64,000 bases of DNA from Limanda limanda (taxonomy: Eukaryota; Chordata; Actinopteri; Pleuronectiformes; Pleuronectidae), in NCBI RefSeq assembly GCF_963576545.1, contig NC_083646.1, forward strand, positions 21,022,989 to 21,086,988, read 5' to 3'. A program made the position numbers and the translations under genes. The first letter of the stretch is position 1. The number at the start of each line of letters is the position of its first letter. Positions 23,275-34,719 of the stretch are shown here, piece after piece. The notes beneath the pieces were generated by a model that saw nothing but the letters and a program-made list of their open reading frames with translations, was not told where the DNA came from and searched no databases.

Positions 23275-23870
23275 GTTTTTTAGGACAGCAGATAATTTTT
23301 TTTGAGACATTACCTTCGGACTCGCCTTCAAACCATAAAGGCCAAGGAATATCTTTTGAATTACCTCAAACGTTTTGATCAGTGCTTTTGGATAGCTGAG
23401 GTGGAGCGCGTATATCCCTTCCCCATTAGCAAGGCACAGGCTCTTGGTATATTCAGGACCTGTGTTCCCTCAATCACTATCCTTGCACTGGCTGTGACAG
23501 ACCTTAGGGCACCTCCATTGACAACAATCCTCATCACCTCACCGGTAGCTTGCACTTCACCACCCTGGCATAAATACATAAATAGGTCAGGAAATATACA
23601 GGGTTCGAAGTCATCATATTTAAAAACAAAAGCAACACAAAGTACAGTGAACAGTTTGAACTTCAGTGTTTCTGTCCAAGTGCTCTTTGAAGAGGTCCTC
23701 CTCCCTTTCTCAGAGATACAACGACAGACAACGGATAGTGACCTTCTTTCCACTGAATCATCCTGTGAACAAGAAAACATTTTGCAACTGCTCATCCAGA
23801 GTGGATAACCTCTTTTTGTAGGCGTCGCTGATGTTAGCATCGCCCTGGTTATTGTCCACATTAACATAAC
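23275..23870 (-). pseudogene. SAMD3-like C-terminal domain, broken copy
   Basis: The reverse strand carries a recognisable protein in pieces: LSLYL-stop-EREEDLFKEHLD, then ARIVIEGTQVLNIPRACALL, then after a one-base shift GIYALHLSYPKAL, KTFEVIQKIFLGLYGLKASP and KVMSQKKLS. The string VIEG..VL...RACALL.G.IYAL.L.YPK.L..TFE..QK.FLGL matches the C-terminal region I know from SAMD3-like proteins, a family greatly expanded in fish. Stops and frameshifts show it is dead. The N-terminal part, including any SAM domain, is absent. Whether it came by duplication or retroposition cannot be told. The forward 168-codon frame at 23302-23808 is its shadow. Confidence 0.6.
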
Positions 23871-24012
23871 TATATGTCAACACCAGTGCAAGCTTTAAAT
23901 TAAAACGCTACGCAAGTTCAGTGCCACCTAATGTAACTCTGCTGCCTCCATAATGTAAAATAAGCGATAAAAAGAGACAAAACTCTTGTGATAGAGGCAC
24001 ACTTTGTGGTGC

Positions 24013-24316
24013 CTTTTTTCATCTTGATCCATCATTTTATTTAATGTTAATAAACAGAAATAATTGACCAAAGGGCCACACTGACCTTTCAACAATACAC
24101 AAGTATTTCCATGTTATATATGTACTCCTTATTCAACATTGTGCTTGTGAGTGTGTGTGTGTGTGTGTCATATATCCACTGAGAATCAGTGTCAGTTTGT
24201 AAGTGTCTATGCACGTAATCATCATGTTAGCATGATTGTTATTGCCACACAGGTAATTGAAGCAATTTGTGTAAAACGGTTCCACACATCTGGTCCAGAC
24301 CGATGACTCAGATGAA
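24013..24316 (+). repeat. Direct duplicated block, copy 1
   Basis: Matches 29351-29631 in the same orientation over about 300 bases. Shared words include CTTGATCCAT, CACAAGTATTTCCATGTTA, CCTTATTCAACATTGTGCTT, CAGTGTCAGTTTGTAAG, TGTTAGCATGATTGT and CCAGACCG.TGACTCAGAT. This copy has a longer TG tract (24149-24168) and an extra stretch near 24271-24286. No terminal inverted repeats or coding capacity are seen, so origin as a dispersed repeat or a local duplication is open. Confidence 0.8.
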
Positions 24317-26328
24317 GCTGAATAGCACAGAGGAGGGAAGGAGCATTCTACTGTGCGCGTGCAGAGCCCTCACTTCCCCTTCTCTTTACATATCTAAAGC
24401 ATCATTACCCAGTTCCTCTACGCTGCGGACCCGGTTTCAACCTTTTCTATCCGGGATTATCATGTGAAAAGCCACTATTTCTCATCACATAGGCTCTTCA
24501 ATTGCGAACAGATGTTTTCCCTTCCCTGGGAAATGATTCACTCCTTAGTGACAGAGGGTGGCGGCCCCTGCTTTATTACTCGCATAAAAAGCTTCTTAAA
24601 GGACAGCATTCAGTGGAAATATAGGCCTATATTCATCCCTTCAATTTGGGGCCAAGTGGTATAGAAATAATTACATGGAGTGAGTGAGCCTCTGGCGACG
24701 CTTGTAAGTGTCTTCAGCCAGTCACCGGCCGAGCTGAATATCTATTCAACAATGTTAAAGCCACATGGCCCCCAGGTACAATGACTATTCAAACACGCGC
24801 ACAGTGAATTCAGCCACATGCACGGCTCAGAACTTCAACCCAGTCCCACAGATGTCTGAGCCTTCTGATCATATCTGTCCTGAAGCATCACTTATTGACC
24901 TCCATGACACTTCAGGCCTCTGCTGTCATTGATAAATTGTTTTACTATTTTAATAGAAGTCAGGGACCCTCGATCTATAACAATTCAAATTACAGACACA
25001 TTCAGCTCTACGCTATAACCTAGCTCAACAGCACATAGTGTGGTTCACTCAATGTGTCTTTAAATAATAAACATTTAACTAACAGATATTATTGTTTGAT
25101 TACAGCTGCATTGATTGATGTTTTACTTATTGAAATTAACTTTTTTATAAATTGACTCATCCAACACAGCATAGATTCAAAAGCATTTAAAATCCTGATA
25201 AAACTCACAATACTGCAATACATACAAGTAAAAGTTCAAGTTTGAAAATATCACTTGAGTAAAAGTGGGTAAGTGTATGTATACTGCAAAGTTTAAGCCA
25301 CAACCATGCATCGTATTTTATTAACTGCATATTTACTACTAAACCTTTAATTTGTGTAATTACATGATTGTTCAGCCGTTACCTTTACCTTAAATTTGCA
25401 CAATACATGCAGGCATAGGGTGGGTTCCTTGAATAATCCATGTGTTGTTTTCATTTAAAGGATTTTTAAAATATAAATCAAGATTTGAGATAATCTTTGT
25501 CCCTATTTGCACACTAAATGCATATCACATGACAATAAGGATTATATTGCTTATTAGACACAAAAATTGTTCACTTGTAATTTGTATATAATATATAGTT
25601 GAATGAAATATTTCTATATGACGAGCCAGGGAAACGGATTTTGTGTAAGTGCTTATTTACCACCACTAATTCATTAATTCATTAATTTACTTTAGCTCAG
25701 GAGTGCCCCCTCAACTTGAACTAGTAGTAATGCACAATAACAGTATTCATGTATTCTTTTCTTAAATCTTTATTATTTTATACTATGTTGAATTTAGCCT
25801 AGTGAAATGTGCATAAAAAGGCTGAACCCAGCTGACTTCCTCATTCAGCAGCAGCAACAGATGAAGGCAAAAAAGATAGTGATGCAAAAGTAAATCAATG
25901 TACGAACAATCAGAAAAGTTACATTGTCCACAAAAAAAATGAAACAAATCTTTGGCTGTGAGACACATTGGATGAAGTCAGAAAATGCATCTCACTTTCA
26001 AGCACATTGTTCAATTAAATGTAATGATCTTCTGTTGTCGACATTTTATAATCAGGATAACGTGATAAAAAAAATGCCAGACTGTGAAAAAACCCACAAA
26101 TGGAATGGATAAGGTTAAGGCCGCTGGTCCCATTGACGTACACTGGGCATGTGTGTCTTTTCAAACATGAGGCAGATGGTTGTAGCAATTCACCTTGCTT
26201 AGGATGTAAGGGGAAAATTATATACGCTATTTTAAAAGGAGCACGCGTAGATCTGTCACGCTGTGTACGAATAATACTTCATAGGGCTGATAACCTTGTC
26301 ATCTGGCCTCACCACATATGAAATAAAA
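24317..26328. other. No gene recognised; possible conserved non-coding part
   Basis: 24317-24720 is less AT-biased than what follows and could include regulatory sequence, but I see no reading frame. 24900-26300 is very AT-rich. Confidence 0.4.
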
Positions 26329-26330
26329 TA

Positions 26331-27538
26331 CAGTGCTGTGAAAAAGTATTTGCCCCCTTCCTGGTTTATTATTTTTTGGCATATTTGTCACACTTAAATG
26401 TTTCAGATCATCAAACAAATATTCATATTAGACAAAGATAACAGTTTTTAAATGATAATTTCATTTATTAAGGGAGAAAGCTATCCAAATCTACCTGGCC
26501 CTATGTGAAAAAGTAATTGCCCCCCCTTGATAAATTATGAATGAACTGTGATTAAACACATTCTTTGGAAAGCTAAGTTCAATTTCACTAGCCACACCCA
26601 GGCCTCATTACTGCCAGACCTGTTGAATCAAGAAATCCCTTAAATAGCACCTGTCTGAGAAAGTGAAAAAGGCTAAAAGATCAACACAAAAAGCAACACA
26701 TCATGCCGCGATCTAAAGAAATTCCAGAACAGATGAGAAAAAAAATAATTGATATCTATCAGTCTGGAAAGGGTTACAAAGCCATTTCTAAGGCTTTGGG
26801 ACTTCAGTGAACCACAGTGAGAGCCATTATCCACAAATGGAGAAGACCTGGAACAGTGGTGAACCTTCCCAGGACTGGCCGGCCTACCAAAATTACTCCA
26901 AGAGTGCATCGACGACTCATCCAGGAGGTGATACAAAACCCCAGAACAACATCTAAAGAACTGCAGGCCTCACTTGCCTCAGTTAATGTCAGTGTTCATG
27001 ATTCAACGATAAGAAAGACACAGCACAAAAATGGCATCCATGGGAGAGTTCCAAGGCGAAAGCCACTGCTGACCAAAAAGAACACAAAGGCTCGTCTCAC
27101 ATTTGCCAAAAAACATCGTGATGATCCCCAAGACTTTTGGGCAAATATTCTGTGGACTGACTAAACAAAAGTTAAACTTTTTGGAAGGTGTGCGTCCCGT
27201 TATATCTGGCATAAAAGGAACACAGCATTTCAGAAAAACAACATCATACTAACAGTCAAACATGGTGGTGGTAGTGTGATGTTCTGGGGCTGCTTTGCAG
27301 CTTCAGGACCTGGACGAATTGCCATAATTGATGGAACCATGAATTCTGCTCTCTACCAGAAAATCCTGAACGAGAATGTCCGGCCATCAGTTCGTGACCT
27401 CAAGCTCAAGCGCACTTGGGTTATGCAGCAGGACAGTGATCCAAAACATGATGTTTGATGATCTGAATCATTTAAGTGTGACAAATATGCAAAAAAATAA
27501 AAAATCAGGAAGGGGGCAAATATTTTTTCACAGCACTG
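26331..27538 (+). mobile_element. Tc1-like transposon with both ends, internally deleted
   Basis: Bounded by TA duplications (26329-26330, 27539-27540). The terminal inverted repeats are about 83 bp (26331-26414 and 27456-27538), begin CAGTGCTGTGAAAAAGTATT and differ by only a few bases. A second partial copy of the terminal motif (TATGTGAAAAAGTAATTGCC at about 26502-26521) sits inside the left side, the IR/DR layout known from fish Tc1 elements. On the right the transposase is cut off and joined directly to the terminal repeat, so the inner right motif and the gene's 3' end are lost. Length is 1208 bp, against about 1.6 kb for full-length Tc1 elements of this type. Confidence 0.9.
26703..27458 (+). 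pseudogene. Tc1 transposase, C-terminally deleted
   Basis: Starts MPRSKEIPEQMRKKIID at the ATG 26703 and stays in one frame to 27458. Residues 1-50 form the first helix-turn-helix, with YKAISKALGLQ; TGA replaces a sense codon at residue 36 (26808-26810). PRTGRPTKIT (an AT-hook-like GRP motif) and HRRLIQEV lead into the second DNA-binding half. WTD holds the first catalytic Asp, and the next codon is TAA (27162-27164). GGGSVMFWGCFA and QQDSDPKHD follow; the latter holds the second catalytic Asp. The protein ends two residues later, at the junction with the right terminal repeat, so the third catalytic residue is missing. It cannot be active. Confidence 0.9.
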
Positions 27539-27540
27539 TA

Positions 27541-28090
27541 TATAATAATGCAATTAACCCAGAACGTTGCCTTCAATTATCTGTATTTTCAATAAACCTA
27601 TCATACACACGTAGCACCTGGACGTGTGCCCACAAACAAAGTCGGGAAAGTGAACACAACCACTCAATTTAAAACAAATCACATTCTTCCTCCAAACCCC
27701 AGGTTGATAAAGTCCCTTATAGTGGTCAATCCTAAAAATAGTCCCAAAGCAAAGTTCAAGCATCTGTGGCGTGGTGAGATTGCCGCAAACAATAATAACA
27801 AATAGTCCACTCTATTCTCCCCTCCTCTGACCAGCCAGAAAAAGAGTCCAGTCCTCACGGTAATCCCTGAAAGTTTCGCCCAGTCAATAATCCAGTTTAT
27901 TTGGAAATAATCCCTTGTAGGTCCTCAGGTCCGCAATTAACTCAAACGTCGCTGGTTGCTCACCGGCCCGCTCAAACAAAACAACCCTGTCGAGACGTCA
28001 CTCCCCCCATTTATATCGTTTGGATATAAAGAAACAAATATATACACAATAATAAATACAATAAACAAGGAGGTCCAATCCATTATCCTT
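27541..28090. other. Unrecognised, possibly repetitive
   Basis: More C-rich on the + strand than the surroundings and studded with AATAAA/CAATAA words. It includes CCCGCTCAAACAAAACAACC and CTGTCGAGACGTCACTCCCC. The wording reminds me of other interspersed fish sequence, but I cannot name it and see no paired ends. Confidence 0.3.
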
Positions 28091-28135
28091 ATAATTTAAA
28101 GCTTCTGACAGATGGATATGCACAGACTATAATAG

Positions 28136-28351
28136 ATGAAGGTTACAAGAGCAGATGTTTCTGTCCTCCCTAACACATTTCCACTGTTTACGGTGGAGTT
28201 GGTTGCTTGGCTGCAGAATAAGAAAAATGTCAAAAAAACTGGCAACAAAGAAAAGCTACTAACAAAACTGTTGACGATGGTTCCGATGTGGTGTCCATCA
28301 TGTTGCGTTTCATCACTTGTAGTTGTGTTCTTGAGGGAAAGGGTCATGTGA
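28136..28351 (+). pseudogene. SAP-like peptide fragment
   Basis: A 71-codon frame contains ELVAWLQ and KKTGNKEKLLTKLL at residues 21-46. The pattern (ELxxWL..., G-x-K-x-x-L-L-x-x-L) resembles a SAP DNA-binding helix-loop-helix, as found at the N-terminus of several fish transposon-linked and YqaJ-nuclease proteins. No following domain is present. The ATG is arbitrary, as the match begins about residue 15. It may be a relic of a mobile gene or a chance match. Confidence 0.3.
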
Positions 28352-28379
28352 TAAGGGTGTGACCAATCAGGAAGCATAT

Positions 28380-29350
28380 TGGTCTCATGGAGAAGAAAAT
28401 CCCTAAAGGTATAGAACAGATGAGGACAGATGACTGGAGAGGAAAATATAACTGAATGTCATGAATAAGATAGGAAGCATTGACATGTACTTCATATGCT
28501 CTTCTTCATTGAAAATACTTTGTCCTTCATTTGTCTGCATTAATACAGACAAGTGATGGCACAGTTCACCCTGATACACCAGTGATAGAAAATAAGTGAT
28601 TTCAGGGCTATACTTTTGCTCACAATAAAAATTCACCTGACCACTAACAGCTGTATAAGTCTAAATTGTTAGTGTTCTATGGTGCTGTTTCCCTGACACT
28701 GCAGTGATTAAGAATGGCTTGTCAGTAAAGTCGGAAGAGTTACAAAAGAAAGATGCATGAACAAATATGCTCAAAATAAAAGTTTGAGATGTTATTTTAG
28801 TCCAAGACAGTGAAGGGCCATCTTGGCTTTCAGATAGGGCAAACACACACATTCTAAATGTTATGCATCTCTTTCATTTAATAATTATTTTCTTCCAATT
28901 CTAATTAACCCCAGTTTCTATCACGCTTGCATCAGAAAACAAATGGTTCTGTCTTAAAACCATGTAAATAGAGTCAATGGATCAGAAGCTACCACAGCTG
29001 CATCTGCTTGTTTAGAAAAGTGTCAGGTGAATTAACAAGTCGCATTTTGATTTATGGCAAGTAGGACCAAAGATTGTAGCCTCAGGCCTTCACAGGGGCT
29101 CAAAGCATAGGTATCTCATGAATGTGACCTTTTTTTCTGACCAGACGTTTATGCTGCCTCACAGATCAGGGACTTGAGTCTGTCAGTCAACCAGCAGTGA
29201 CAGGGCAGATTTTTAAGCGCTGAACTAATACCGATGGTTTGCTGCTGGTCATTTCTCATAACCAAACTACATGGCATCTTTCATGAGACCTACTGCCAGC
29301 TCAATGTCTTTGAAAGTCCCCATACCAGAAAATTGAATTCAAACAGCGGA
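28380..29350. other. No gene recognised
   Basis: AT-rich with no motif seen. Confidence 0.5.
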
Positions 29351-29631
29351 TCTTTTGCCTCTTGATCCATATTCTTATTGAATGTAAATAAATACAATTA
29401 CGTGACCAATGAGCCACGTTAACCTTACAACATCACACAAGTATTTCCATGTTAAATATGTACCCCTTATTCAACATTGTGCTTGTGTGTGTCATACATC
29501 CACTGAGGAATCAGTGTCAGTTTGTAAGTCTCTATATGCATGTTATCATCCTGTTAGCATGATTGTAATTGCCAAACAGGTTATTGAAGCAAAGCCACAC
29601 ATCTGGGCCAGACCGGTGACTCAGATAAGTT
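29351..29631 (+). repeat. Direct duplicated block, copy 2
   Basis: Partner of the block at 24013-24316, about 5.3 kb to its left. Here the TG tract is short (GTGCTTGTGTGTGTCATAC) and the AAGCAAAGCCACACATCTGG part lacks about 15 bases present in copy 1. Similarity fades sharply beyond GACTCAGAT on the right and before CTTGATCCAT on the left. Confidence 0.8.
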
Positions 29632-30816
29632 TGCTGGTTATGCAAACTTCATAGATTTGAGTCTTGCCTATTTAGAAACTTAATCTTTGATAAAATAGCA
29701 TTAAAGATTTACAGGTGGGATTATAATGCATTAATGATCATTAATAACATTCACGTTCTTTATCTTAGCTTAAAGAGGAAACACTATTAGTGTAACATTT
29801 CTTCTGATATATGCTATGTTCTATTTCTGATATATATCAAATTTAACAGTTTTTTCTTTTGTTTATTTTTAATTCATTGTCATTGTTTCATGTTTTTAAT
29901 TTGTTTATGTATATCAGTGTTTCTCACTCATTGGATAATTTCCTCAGTTTATTGACCCCCGCTTTGTGGGTCTTGGATTAGTGAGAGCCCACCATACTTG
30001 TTTTCCAAATATGTTAATTTCTGCTTGTGCTGCTGCTGTCAAAATTCAAATCAGTCCACCATGAAGTTTCTCCGAGCTCCGTGTGATTCCTCTCAGCAGA
30101 CAACACATCAAATGGACTGGAGGGGGCTGGCTGAGCTTTTCTCTCCCCAACAGGCTCATTATTTATTTTCATGAACTTTCAAGAAAAGAAACAACATTTT
30201 TATCATGATATTGCTTTCCCTGTTTCCATCAATCAGTGGTTATCAAACCAGCATTTTCTCCCCCTCTCAACTCAGACATTATTTAATCACTGTAACGTCA
30301 CAGGTCTGAGAGACTCAGGCTGCACCGGGAGCTGCAGATCAAACAGGTTAGTATTTGCATCGTACTGCTTGGGAAACAATATGATTTATGGAATATAGCC
30401 TGCTCACAACACACTGTTGAAAATGCCTTCTCTCATTTAAAGGCAAACCTCGAAAACAAACAATACGTGATCACCACTTACTTCTGTTTGAGGGACTGAA
30501 AACAGATTTTCATCTGGAACAGGTTTCTCATTAGCATAGAAATGAATATGATGACAGATAATGAATATATGCCTCTTGATGCTTTGCCGCCATCTCAGAA
30601 TGATCCAGTGTGGAGGCACCGAAAAAAAGGATTGCATTCTTTTTTTTCTTTCTACCAAAGTGGATGTGTGAATATTAGCATATTGTGAAACAGAGAGAGA
30701 GGGTGGTGCTTTGGAAAGACGGCAGAGTGGTGGAGACTACAGGACAAAGTCAAGGTCAGCTTTAGAGAACAGCCGCCATGACACTCCCAACCAATCTCTA
30801 TCTCTGCCTCCCTCTC

Positions 30817-30839
30817 TCACACACACACACACACACACA
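30817..30839. repeat. (CA)n microsatellite
   Basis: Eleven CA units preceded by a CTCTCT run. Confidence 0.95.
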
Positions 30840-31070
30840 TATGCACACAAAACATGTCACGCCTGCCCAGCTCTAAGGCCTTGGAATGAGGTGTCACATT
30901 TGGTTGCCTGGGATAAGAAAAGCTCATTATTAGCTTCTAGCCTGAAGATAAACTGACAGAAGCAGAATCTTGAATATGTAGTTCATTCTATTCAATCAGT
31001 TGGCTACATGTGATGCTAGTGTTTGATCAGTGTGAGCCAAAATTATTCTTATGTTTTATATTTTTATGTT

Positions 31071-31088
31071 TTATATATATATATATAG
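31071..31088. repeat. (TA)n microsatellite
   Basis: Short TA run after two TTTTATGTTTTATAT-type repeats. Confidence 0.9.
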
Positions 31089-31726
31089 ATGCGGTCTTAA
31101 AAGGATATATTAAGTTAAATAATAAATGCCTTTTACCTCTTTCAAAATTAAAGTGCTCTGGCAGGGCTCAATAAAACACTCACAGCACATTTTGTGGTAG
31201 ACTCCTCAGGACTGAAAAAATGATTTTCTTTACTTTGAAGGATGTTAATGGACTCAGTAAAACATTTAGCAGGGCATTCATTCTGCTGCCCTCTGGCTCT
31301 AAATATGCCCATGTTTAACACCTCAAAACAGGTAAAGACCAACAAGTCCATTTGACCAATGCTGCAGAACAATGACCCACCAAACAACAGTAATGTTTAC
31401 AGGATATCCTCTTAATTCTAGTGTTAAAGAATAATTAGTGCAGTACATTCTTAACCTGCCTGTTTGGAATGGGCTGTTTGCTTGGCCTGTTGTAAAAGTC
31501 ACCTGCAGTAATTGAAGCACTGCAAATGAAGACCTCGCTGCTACAAAGTGTTGGTCACTAGTTTATTCAGAGTTTACTAATATTGAATGTAGCATGTGTT
31601 CAAATTGCACAAATTCAACACTGCAGTACCTTGGGACTTTAACAGTAGACGTTACCAGTGTGGAGACGATAAGATGAACAGCTCTCAAGTTACTCGAGCC
31701 ACAATCGGACAGACAGATTAGACACA

Positions 31727-31744
31727 CATATATATATATATATA
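31727..31744. repeat. (TA)n microsatellite
   Basis: Short TA run following ACACACATA. Confidence 0.9.
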
Positions 31745-32164
31745 AATATTCTATTTTACTAAGATAAAACATAAAAGCTTGAAGCAGTTATATCCATATA
31801 GAAATGTTCAGTCCTCGACCTTACTAGGTGGCAGTCCTGGCCCTTTTTCCATGACTCTGGTCGTTAAAACCATTTGGTGTTTTCCTGACCTTGAAGTTAA
31901 CTTTGTATTTTGGTACCCAGCACAGAGCACACGGTGCACAGGTGGAAACATGGTTCATGCTGTTTGCTTTCCTGCTGAGGAAGTTGGCCTGCATGGTGAA
32001 GCAGCTTTTGGCAGGAGTTCTTTCGCAATTACACTGATCCAGTATGTGCTTCCCCTGTCATTTGAAACCATCACTGTGTTTGTGGCTTATTTATTAATAT
32101 TTAATATAGTGAAAATTTCTCAATCAAGTGCTGACCGAAGTTTGAATATTTTCTCCTCTGATCC

Positions 32165-32260
32165 TTAAAGGTTCAGTGTGTAAGATTTAGGTGAAAGGAA
32201 TCTAATGGCCAAGATTGGATATAAAATGGGTGACCATCTCCCATGGTTGGAGTGAGAGGA
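32165..32260 (+). mobile_element. MITE end fragment (fish type)
   Basis: Starts TTAAAGGTTCAGTGTGTAAG and continues ATTTAGGTGAAAGGAATCTA. I recall this string as the end of a very common fish MITE. The complementary right end (ending ...CACTGAACC) is not found nearby, so only one end is present, with diverged sequence to about 32260. Assignment is from memory. Confidence 0.45.
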
Positions 32261-32300
32261 GAAAAATGGTGTACTTTGTGTTCTAATAAATACATAATTA

Positions 32301-34500
32301 ATTAACTAATTCATGAGTTCTCTCACTTTCCTCTCAGGCCTCAGCTATGACTTTGAGATGATAACTTTTTGTAGTTACTGTAGAAGTCATTTTAACACAC
32401 AAATAACAGATTCTCACTTCTCAAATGATAATGTAAGGTCTGCATTGGTGGTGACATTCATCAGCATCACAATAATAGGGAGCTCCCTCAATCCTACTGC
32501 AGCCCTATCTGTCACTTGGCAGCAAAGTTGGTGTTGTTGATTGCTGTCCTTGCTCTTTCAGACAGCTTACGTCTTTTGGATTTCTTGAAGAAGATCACGC
32601 CAACATATATTTTCTCAACTAAACTTCAGAAAAAATTGACTGGTTGCCTGATGTGACACCTCTACCATAATCAGTTGTGTTTGATTAAGAAACTGACCAA
32701 GTTGAAAGCACATTTGGAGGAAATTTAATCCAGGTCATCTTCAGGTTAGTAAACTCAAAGAATAAACCACATGCAGTAAATCTTAGTTACACCACGCAGC
32801 AGTTACCTTCGGTAATCTGTGACTTCTTTAACTCATTAGAGTTGCTCGGTTCAATACTTAATAAAACTGCTTGGAAATAAATCTGGAAGCAGACAAACAC
32901 GTTGCTGAATACATTTGTACAGTGCACAACTCTCAGCAGAGTGAGAGCAAAAATAGGACATGTACATTATGCTTTCACTCTGTATCTATTTTCATACAGA
33001 TGATAACTACATATGTCAGAGCGAGGAACATTCTGCTTAATTATACTAGGTCTGTTAACACAGTTTTAAAAAGTTATACTCCCATACCAGATACTGAGGA
33101 GTCTTAAGTCATAATATATTGCTGGAAAACGGCCAAAGGGTCAATAACATTTTTTCTTTGTGCTAATAAAGTTGGAAACTAAGAGTCAAGGAGGCAATAG
33201 TTTTAGGTCTGGTTTATTCATGACTACATTTTTAAATCTCAAATCCAAAACAGAGTAAGGATGAATGTTTAAATAGTATCAATATTCCCACATTTTACTC
33301 GCATTCATAGTCGGTCCAAAAAAATTATTTTAACTTTGATCAATTTGATGTTACTTCTTTGTTTTGACATGAATCTTATGGTGTCAAAATCAGCCACGAA
33401 AACACCTGTCAAAATTCCATATGACAGACTGAACAGACTTGGGCCATGATATTCCCACTTCTGCAATACTTTGTTTACTTCCTGTGCCGTGTTTGCTGGT
33501 TTTCATTTGTCACCAACAAGAACCAATCAAAAGCTCTTTCAATGCAGGGCTGGAAGTTGAAGGTTGTTCTGAGGTGATAGATGTGATCCCTGGGCGACCA
33601 GAGATGGGTTTTTGAAGGCTCTCTAGCAAGAGCTCAACAAATGTCTTCATAAAATATATTGTGAATCCATGCTTGTATCCCACCAATCATTCAACTATTT
33701 CACCCCCTGAATAGTTCTCTAGGACAAGACTGGTGTTGGAGGAAGAGCTGAGTGTTCAATATGAAAACTGCAGTTGAGAAAGGTTGGCCTGTATTAAACT
33801 GCTGAAGGTGGAATTTCAGGCTACAAGTGAAAGATACAAGTAGAATCCCTCACTTTAATTCCTCCTGACAAATTTAAGAGTAAAATCTATTCATCATGTT
33901 TCATTTTATTTAAAAAAAATCGTATATTTAAGAAAGCTCCAGAGGCCAGACAGAGGAGGGAACCTGCTGACACATTTTTCTGAGTGTGAATACGTTAGGA
34001 TGTAAAACTTTTTTTAAAATAAACGGATTCTTTGCAAGCACTTTTCATGCATCATCGTTGTCTGCACTTGTCAATGTTGTTCTAAATGCACTTTATTTCT
34101 CTGATGCTCCTTGTCTACCAGCAACAAAATTCCGTTTTCTTATTGTCTCCCTTTTATACATTTCCATCAACATATTGCTGCTTTCATTATATATATGAAA
34201 TGTATGTTGCTTCTTTCATTGGGGAACACAAACGGAGTGTTATGACTATAAGTTACGTTCCCTGAAGGAGAGGAACAAGGTAAAGGAAATCACACCCTGT
34301 GTCCTGACTGAAGACACATCTATTTAAGGCAGATGATGTGAGACAGTGTATGTGAGGCCCTGCACGCACATATAAACATCTGTCTACATTGTCATTCTTC
34401 AATTCGACGGCCACTCTTCACCGAGTCCAGCTGCACAGCGGGCAACCAGATGTTGGACCTAGATCCTCTTCATCAGGAAGAGACAAACATTTCATTCGCT
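32301..34500. other. No gene recognised
   Basis: Very AT-rich. Short frames at 32313, 32871 and 33986 lack motifs. 34210-34300 (ACGTTCCCTGAAGGAGAGGA) has a word I associate with interspersed fish repeats, but no structure could be traced. Confidence 0.45.
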
Positions 34501-34605
34501 TTCAGTCGTGTCACTCGGTACAGCAGCCACCGAACCGGATTCAAACCTCCACCTTGAGGCAATGGCAGACCCGTGCTGCTGTAAGCCAGCGAGACATCCT
34601 TTACA
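34501..34605 (-). mobile_element. Possible tRNA-derived SINE head
   Basis: On the reverse strand GGATGTCTCGCTGGC (34599-34585) could be a degraded pol III A box and GGTTTGAATCC (34547-34537) is a good B box, spaced as in a tRNA. Between them the text reads like a tRNA arm region (GGGTCTGCCATTGCCTCAAG). A SINE body and tail were not recognised. It is unrelated to the SINE at 7.8 and 14.6 kb. Confidence 0.35.
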
Positions 34606-34719
34606 ATCCTGTGGGAAAACCTTGGGCAAATACGCCTCATTTGGGTGTAATGTAACACTGGAGCCGTCAGAAGCAAACTTGGTACATAAGGGATGTACAG
34701 AAAAAAAAGAATGAAGGTC

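Larger units (their letters stand above)
29632..32164. other. No gene; three microsatellites
   Basis: AT-rich. A 129-codon forward frame at 31779-32168 has no recognisable motif and I leave it out as a gene. The microsatellites are listed separately. Confidence 0.5.

Noticed and set aside
23302..23808. 168-codon forward open frame
   Set aside because: Antisense shadow of the reverse-strand SAMD3-like relic, where the recognisable protein lies.
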